NCBI GenBank assembly: GCA_023256615.1
Contig: JAGDXO010000006.1
Location: 1 to 43,733, forward strand
Reading direction: 5' to 3'
Source: Thermoplasmata archaeon
GTDB taxonomy: Archaea; Thermoplasmatota; Thermoplasmata; Thermoplasmatales; GCA-001856825
Length of the DNA: 43,733 nt
Shown: piece by piece, positions 39,298 to 43,733 of the stretch
Position numbering within the stretch: position 1 is the stretch's first letter
Layout of the letters: the number at the start of each line of letters is the position of its first letter
Position numbers and translations under genes: made by a program
Notes under the pieces: generated by a model
Told to the model about the DNA's origin: nothing
Database searches by the model: none
The model's input: only the letters and a program-made list of their open reading frames with translations

Positions 39298-40809
39298 TTA
39301 TTTTCTCTTATCTTTCATAAGCGAGGTATATACACCAATCAAACTGATAATCCCAGATATGAGCATAATAATTCTAAAAGCAGCCTGAAAATCTTTTCCA
39401 AGTGAAATTTCCGAAATAGGCTCAATTCCATTAAAGATTCCAAGTATCACCTTTTTGGAGATGCTTGTAGAAAGTATCGTCCCTGCTATTGCAACACTTA
39501 TCAGCTGTCCTGTAAATCTCATGGTGCCCAATGTTCCTGAGGCTGTTCCATATTGCTTGTTATTCACTGAGCCCATTACCGAACTGGTATTCGCAGCTGA
39601 AAAGAGTCCGAATCCTATTCCTATCACAGAGAGTGGAACAACGATTTCTATAATGCTTTTTATAGTAATAAAATAGAGAAATATGAAAGTTAGGCCAATT
39701 AAACCCATACCTATGGCTGCTATCTCTCTTGAACCATATTTATCAGAAAGGATGCCGCTAACAGGAGAGAAAATAACCATAAATATTGGTTCTGATATTA
39801 ATAATATTCCAGATAAGCCAGAAGAATAATGATCAATTACCTGGAGATATATTGAAAAAACAAAAACTATGGAAAATGTACTCATGTAATTGAAGAATGC
39901 AGTCATGTTCGATGCAAGGAATGTTCTGTTGTGTGTTAAAAGCTTCATGTCCATCAGTGGATTCGCAACAGCTCTTTCCCTGAGGAAAAATGAAATTAGG
40001 AGAATAATTGCTATTAAGGCTATGGAAATGGCTTGAGACCATCCATATATTTCTCCCACAGTAAGAAAAATAACAATTGAGAATATGAAAGTTGCAAAGA
40101 GCATCCCGCCAACTAAGTCCAATTTTTCTTCCTTTTTTACTGTTTCCAATCCTTTCAAAGTAATCAAAGAAATTATAAGTCCAGTGATTGAAACTGGGAG
40201 TGTGAAATAAAGTATGGATCTCCATCCTGCAATCATTATAAGGAGGCCACTTAAAACGGGGGCAAGTGTAAGACCAAGATATACAGACATGACATTGATC
40301 CCTAAAGCACGACCTCTTCCTCTATCCTCAAACACTTGCGAAATAATTGCAGTTGAATTTGCCCCGAGTATAGCTGCCCCAATACCTGCAATGAAAAGTG
40401 ATGCTGAAAGAATAAAAATATTTAATGAAAAAGCTGCCAAAATAATTCCAAGTATGAAGAAAACAAATCCATATCTATACACCCTTACCCTACCAACTGA
40501 ATCTGAGAGCCTCCCCATCAAAAGTATCACCGATGCAAGGGCTATTAGAAAACTCTGAGGGACCCATATAATCTGATAAAAGTTTGCCTTAAGCGCATAC
40601 CCGATTTCTGGAACTGCAAAGCTCAATGCACTTGATGTAAAGGGGGCTAAAAAGGCCCCCAAACTTGTAGTTAGAAGGATTAGGTATCGTTTCGTTGGAC
40701 GCAACGATTCTAGATGAAAAACAGCAATAATACATTTATGTGGTATGTTAACGTCATTATTTTGTAATCCTGCCATTAAACTTGGAAATTTTTTTAAGCT
40801 AATCTCCAT
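39298..40809 (-). CDS. MFS multidrug transporter, 14-helix DHA2 type
   Basis: A 503-residue major facilitator with about 14 helices, in the style of the EmrB/QacA group. The marks are L-G-A-F-L-A-P-F-T-S-S-A-L-S-F-A-V-P-E-I in helix 1 and G-R-L-S-D-S-V-G-R-V-R-V in the loop after helix 2. A second loop reads D-K-Y-G-S-R-E. The head has about 40 extra residues before helix 1, so a downstream start (for example M12 or later) is possible. It is divergent from the esterase gene with only 9 bases between starts. It is likely a proton-driven drug pump. Confidence 0.9.
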   Translation of the reverse strand: MEISLKKFPSLMAGLQNNDVNIPHKCIIAVFHLESLRPTKRYLILLTTSLGAFLAPFTSSALSFAVPEIGYALKANFYQIIWVPQSFLIALASVILLMGRLSDSVGRVRVYRYGFVFFILGIILAAFSLNIFILSASLFIAGIGAAILGANSTAIISQVFEDRGRGRALGINVMSVYLGLTLAPVLSGLLIMIAGWRSILYFTLPVSITGLIISLITLKGLETVKKEEKLDLVGGMLFATFIFSIVIFLTVGEIYGWSQAISIALIAIILLISFFLRERAVANPLMDMKLLTHNRTFLASNMTAFFNYMSTFSIVFVFSIYLQVIDHYSSGLSGILLISEPIFMVIFSPVSGILSDKYGSREIAAIGMGLIGLTFIFLYFITIKSIIEIVVPLSVIGIGFGLFSAANTSSVMGSVNNKQYGTASGTLGTMRFTGQLISVAIAGTILSTSISKKVILGIFNGIEPISEISLGKDFQAAFRIIMLISGIISLIGVYTSLMKDKRK

Positions 40810-40818
40810 TCTTGAGTA

Positions 40819-41745
40819 ATGACTCTTAATCCGTCGATGAAAAGGATTCTCGAATTCATGAATTCTATAAATCTTCCAGATTTCAATAAGATTAGTATAG
40901 AGGAATTAAGAAGGATGGAAAACCAGAATCTGGGTCAGACAGAAACAAAGCCCGTATATTCAATTAGTGATTATTACTTGAAGAATGATGAAAAATCAAT
41001 AAAAATGAGATTTTATCGCATAGATGAAAAATCTGATAGTCTGATAATATATCTTCACGGAGGAGGTTTTGTTTTCGGAAACTTAGAACTGTCAGATCCT
41101 GTGGCAAGGGAAATAGCAAATTTTTCTAAATCCAATGTCCTCTCTATTGATTACAGACTAGCTCCGGAACATAAATTTCCAGCGGCAATCGATGATGCGT
41201 ATGAATCATTCCTTTGGGCATACTCCAATTACAGGGAACTAGGAATAAGTAAAGAAAAGATAGTAATTTCTGGGGACAGCGCAGGGGGGAATTTAGCCGC
41301 AGCAGCTTTACTAAAGCTTAAGGATAATAGCAAGCCCATGCCAGCAATGCAAGTTCTCTTCTACCCAGTTCTTGGTCCTGACTTAGCATCTGAATCATAT
41401 CGCGAATTTAGTGAAAATCATCTTTTGACTAAAAAATATATGGATTTTTTTGCTCATTCCTATATGAACGATATTCATGACGTTTTTAATCCTTACTTTT
41501 CACCCTTGCTTTATCCAAATCCTGAAGGTCTACCGGAGGCCATAGTGATTACAGCAGAATACGATCCATTAAGGGATCAGGGCGAATCATATGTTTCAAA
41601 ACTGCATGATGCCGGAGTTGAAGTTACCGGTATAAGAGCCCTTGGAATGATCCATGGATTCATAAGTTATACATCTTTATCAAAATCTGTAGAAAATTTT
41701 GTAAGAATGGTTTGGTGTACTGTAGGATCAAAGCTACAATCTTGA
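40819..41745 (+). CDS. Esterase/lipase, hormone-sensitive lipase family
   Basis: A 308-residue alpha/beta hydrolase. The oxyanion loop is H-G-G-G-F (80-84), the nucleophile is S154 in G-D-S-A-G-G, the acid is in T-A-E-Y-D-P-L-R-D, and the histidine is in M-I-H-G-F. The segment D-Y-R-L-A-P-E-H-K-F-P-A-A is typical of this family. The N-terminal 50 residues form the lid. There is no signal peptide; archaeal HSL esterases are usually cytosolic and cut short acyl esters. The 169 bases after it are AT-rich and hold no gene that I can see. Confidence 0.95.
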   Translation: MTLNPSMKRILEFMNSINLPDFNKISIEELRRMENQNLGQTETKPVYSISDYYLKNDEKSIKMRFYRIDEKSDSLIIYLHGGGFVFGNLELSDPVAREIANFSKSNVLSIDYRLAPEHKFPAAIDDAYESFLWAYSNYRELGISKEKIVISGDSAGGNLAAAALLKLKDNSKPMPAMQVLFYPVLGPDLASESYREFSENHLLTKKYMDFFAHSYMNDIHDVFNPYFSPLLYPNPEGLPEAIVITAEYDPLRDQGESYVSKLHDAGVEVTGIRALGMIHGFISYTSLSKSVENFVRMVWCTVGSKLQS

Positions 41746-41914
41746 GGATTTTTTCCAGGATTTTAAGATAACAACTTTCTTTTTATTTATTATAAATATA
41801 TCAAATTAATTTTTAAAAATTTTAGATGATAGTTTTCCAATATAATAAATAATGTTTAGACAAGATTAGAATAATATTATGTAAAATGTCCTTCAAACAC
41901 GATCAATAAATCCA

Positions 41915-43030
41915 TTATTCCCTCAGGGAGATTGACTGGTAGACATAAGCAGCAATAAATGTTATGGCTGAGAGTATTACCCAGAGTAATCTGAAGCCAA
42001 ACAATAGTATGATTGCAGAGGATAATATTGGTCCAATTATGCCACTAGATTGCCAGAACATATTAGAAATACCCGATACACTCGCTGATCTTTCCTTCCC
42101 TATTTCTATGATGAGGTTTGAATTACCTGGAGTAATCAAAAATCTAAAGAATCCCATTAACAATGCAACCGTGATTAATGCCACCGAATTCCTTACTAGA
42201 GAGAATACTAACACAAGGAATCCATAAAATATAATTGAGGAGACCATAGCCTTTTTCAATCCCATTCCATTGACTATATATCCAGATAAAGGGGAGGAAA
42301 AGAGGCCAGAAATGGCCATTGTGGAAAAAATAATTCCTGCTATTAATGGACTGATGCCTACGGAAAGGAAATATTTGAATGCATAGAGGGTAATTGACCA
42401 ATAAGTCAAGAAGAAAATCATACCTCCCAATGATAGAAAAATCACGTTCTTTTCCCTTAAAACAACTAAATCTATTTTCCTTGGTTTTCCTTGGGTTCTA
42501 AGCGGAATGGCCATAAATGCAATAAGTATTGAAAGAAGTGCAGAGGAATAGTATCCCCATTGCCATCCAACCCTTATAGAAATTGTAGGTAGCAGAGCAC
42601 CACTAACTATTATTGCCAAAGGCCATGAAATGCTGTAGTACCCAATATAGATAGCTCTCTCCTCTTTATAATAATGGTTCATTATATTAATTGAAGCAGG
42701 GTAAATCCATCCTGCAGCTATACCCATGAACAAACTTGCTACATATTCCTGTGAAATTGATTTAGAAAAAGCAGAAAGGACAGAACCCACAGCTAAGCCA
42801 AGGAGCGAAAGAAATATTATACTACCCCCAGAATATTTATCCGATAACAGACCCGCAGGAATTTGAACAGCTACATATCCTGCAAAGAATATGGAAAACG
42901 CTAATGCCTCTTCCTGGACCGTAGGCCTAAAGGGCATATAAACTGAGAGTATACTCCAGGATAATCTGGAGTAGTAGCTTAAAAAGAACGATGTGCTTGC
43001 GACAAATAATGGATATATCTTTTTCAACAA
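41915..43030 (-). CDS. MFS transporter (12-helix)
   Basis: A 371-residue major facilitator with 12 predicted helices. Helix 1 reads F-V-A-S-T-S-F-F-L-S-Y-Y-S-R-L-S-W-S-I-L. The loop after helix 2 is G-L-L-S-D-K-Y-S-G-G, and the central loop R-T-Q-G-K-P-R-K-I-D splits the halves. The style (S-R-L/S-W-S start, Y-P-A-S near helix 4) resembles the hexose-phosphate/nitrate-nitrite porter groups. The substrate is unresolved. It stands 41 bases downstream of the CBS-domain gene on the same strand. Confidence 0.88.
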   Translation of the reverse strand: MLKKIYPLFVASTSFFLSYYSRLSWSILSVYMPFRPTVQEEALAFSIFFAGYVAVQIPAGLLSDKYSGGSIIFLSLLGLAVGSVLSAFSKSISQEYVASLFMGIAAGWIYPASINIMNHYYKEERAIYIGYYSISWPLAIIVSGALLPTISIRVGWQWGYYSSALLSILIAFMAIPLRTQGKPRKIDLVVLREKNVIFLSLGGMIFFLTYWSITLYAFKYFLSVGISPLIAGIIFSTMAISGLFSSPLSGYIVNGMGLKKAMVSSIIFYGFLVLVFSLVRNSVALITVALLMGFFRFLITPGNSNLIIEIGKERSASVSGISNMFWQSSGIIGPILSSAIILLFGFRLLWVILSAITFIAAYVYQSISLRE

Positions 43031-43071
43031 GAGAAATAAAATACGAACTAAAAAATATTGAGCAACTAATC

Positions 43072-43602
43072 CTATTCTTCATAAAAGCAGGATGGATTGG
43101 AACATCTGAATACTTTAATCTCTCCTTTTTCATTATAAATAGGTTCTAGTGTACCTATTCCACATTTTGGGCACAGATGAACATATTCCTTTGTCCTGTG
43201 CGAAAATAGTACATCTATTATGCTTTCCTTAGAGAGATACCTTGAAATATCTGTGAGAGTAATAATTCCAGCCACCCTTCCTGAATCATCAACCACTGCG
43301 CACCTTTCCAGTCCATTATTACTAAGGTATGTTGCAGCATCCCTGACATCAGAATTTATTGTAATCTTTGGCATAGGCTCCCTCATTACAAATTTTACAG
43401 GTACTTCATCGGGTTTTTTGTTTCTGGGGATGAATCTTTTGATGATGCTCCTCTCGCTAAGTAGTCCAACATCCCTGCCTTCTTTATCTTGTACAACTAG
43501 ACCATAGATCTTGTTTTCATTCATAATCTTAACTGCGTTGAATACTGATTCGTCTTCATCAACAGTCTTATAATTCCTGTTCATTATTTTTTCCACTTTC
43601 AT
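43072..43602 (-). CDS. CBS-pair protein with C-terminal zinc ribbon
   Basis: A 176-residue cytosolic protein from ATG 43602 (M-K-V-E-K-I-M). The open frame runs to 43680, but the upstream TATA-rich stretch makes the shorter start more likely. Two CBS repeats (about 1-55 and 70-125) would bind an adenine nucleotide such as AMP or ATP: D-E-S-V-F-N-A-V-K-I-M, then D-V-R-D-A-A-T-Y-L-S-N-N-G-L. A zinc ribbon follows with C-P-K-C-G...C-S-N-P-S-C (about 143-173). Similar CBS/zinc-ribbon proteins are common in archaea and probably sense energy state. Confidence 0.85.
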   Translation of the reverse strand: MKVEKIMNRNYKTVDEDESVFNAVKIMNENKIYGLVVQDKEGRDVGLLSERSIIKRFIPRNKKPDEVPVKFVMREPMPKITINSDVRDAATYLSNNGLERCAVVDDSGRVAGIITLTDISRYLSKESIIDVLFSHRTKEYVHLCPKCGIGTLEPIYNEKGEIKVFRCSNPSCFYEE

Positions 43603-43733
43603 AGCTAAGTAAATACATTTTAAAATATATATTTTCTTTATTTTATTTAATCTCTGACCACTTTCTATTTTCAATGACATTAATGCTGATATTCATTAAC
43701 GAATGGACAGACGAAACATCTAACTATTAAGGA

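Overview
The window is a dense, AT-rich stretch of archaeal chromosome, most likely from a member of the Thermoplasmatales (Ferroplasma / Cuniculiplasma / Thermoplasma type; a judgement from gene content, not a database match). The archaeal signs are an archaeal-type RNase P RNA, two Orc1/Cdc6 initiators, Nep1, the KEOPS subunit Pcc1, a stand-alone GMP synthase glutaminase subunit, a UPF0200 kinase, a TtuA/NcsA thiolase, TATA boxes 20-30 bases before start codons, and many TTG/GTG starts. No CRISPR array, insertion sequence or prophage was seen.

Layout. 1-7.2 kb: tRNA-Arg(UCU), a phosphatase and an acetyltransferase, the RNase P RNA, scpB-purD, convergent nep1 with a small partner gene, a membrane-anchored surface protein and an Mrp/Nbp35 ATPase. 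7.2-10.5 kb: an ABC exporter and a drug-type MFS pump with a divergent PadR repressor. 10.6-13.2 kb: a SelB-like protein with a worn-out G domain, then pcc1, whose last codons run into tRNA-Arg(GCG), then a decayed small gene and an orphan ORF. 13.2-18.1 kb: an MFS permease, an HxlR regulator, diaminopimelate decarboxylase, a dipeptide epimerase and an SH3-NlpC/P60 peptidase. Together these look like a pathway for eating bacterial cell-wall peptides in a wall-less archaeon. 18.1-24.4 kb: rubrerythrin, small regulators, a TauE permease, a thioesterase, tRNA thiolation, a TrmB regulator with guaAA, and UPF0200.

24.4-29.7 kb is a replication-linked block. It holds orc1/cdc6-1, an origin-like spacer with two ORB-type elements, folC, trmJ, a divergent FtsZ-fold protein without the GTP-binding glycine loop, and orc1/cdc6-2. 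29.7-33.6 kb carries housekeeping enzymes (aldo/keto reductase, hydrolase, dCMP deaminase, RidA, DUF167) and a solitary DNA methyltransferase. 33.7-43.7 kb is rich in transport and detoxification: a PadR-controlled ABC exporter behind a strong 26-bp palindrome, a two-gene mercury module (HMA protein plus MerA-like reductase), DMT and MFS pumps, an FTR1-like membrane protein, an HSL esterase and a CBS/zinc-ribbon protein.

Taken together this reads as a heterotrophic scavenger living with metals and lysed neighbours. The points most worth a second look are the muropeptide-salvage cluster, the GTP-site-less FtsZ homologue beside two initiator genes, the pcc1/tRNA overlap, and a probable CTG-initiated MFS gene.
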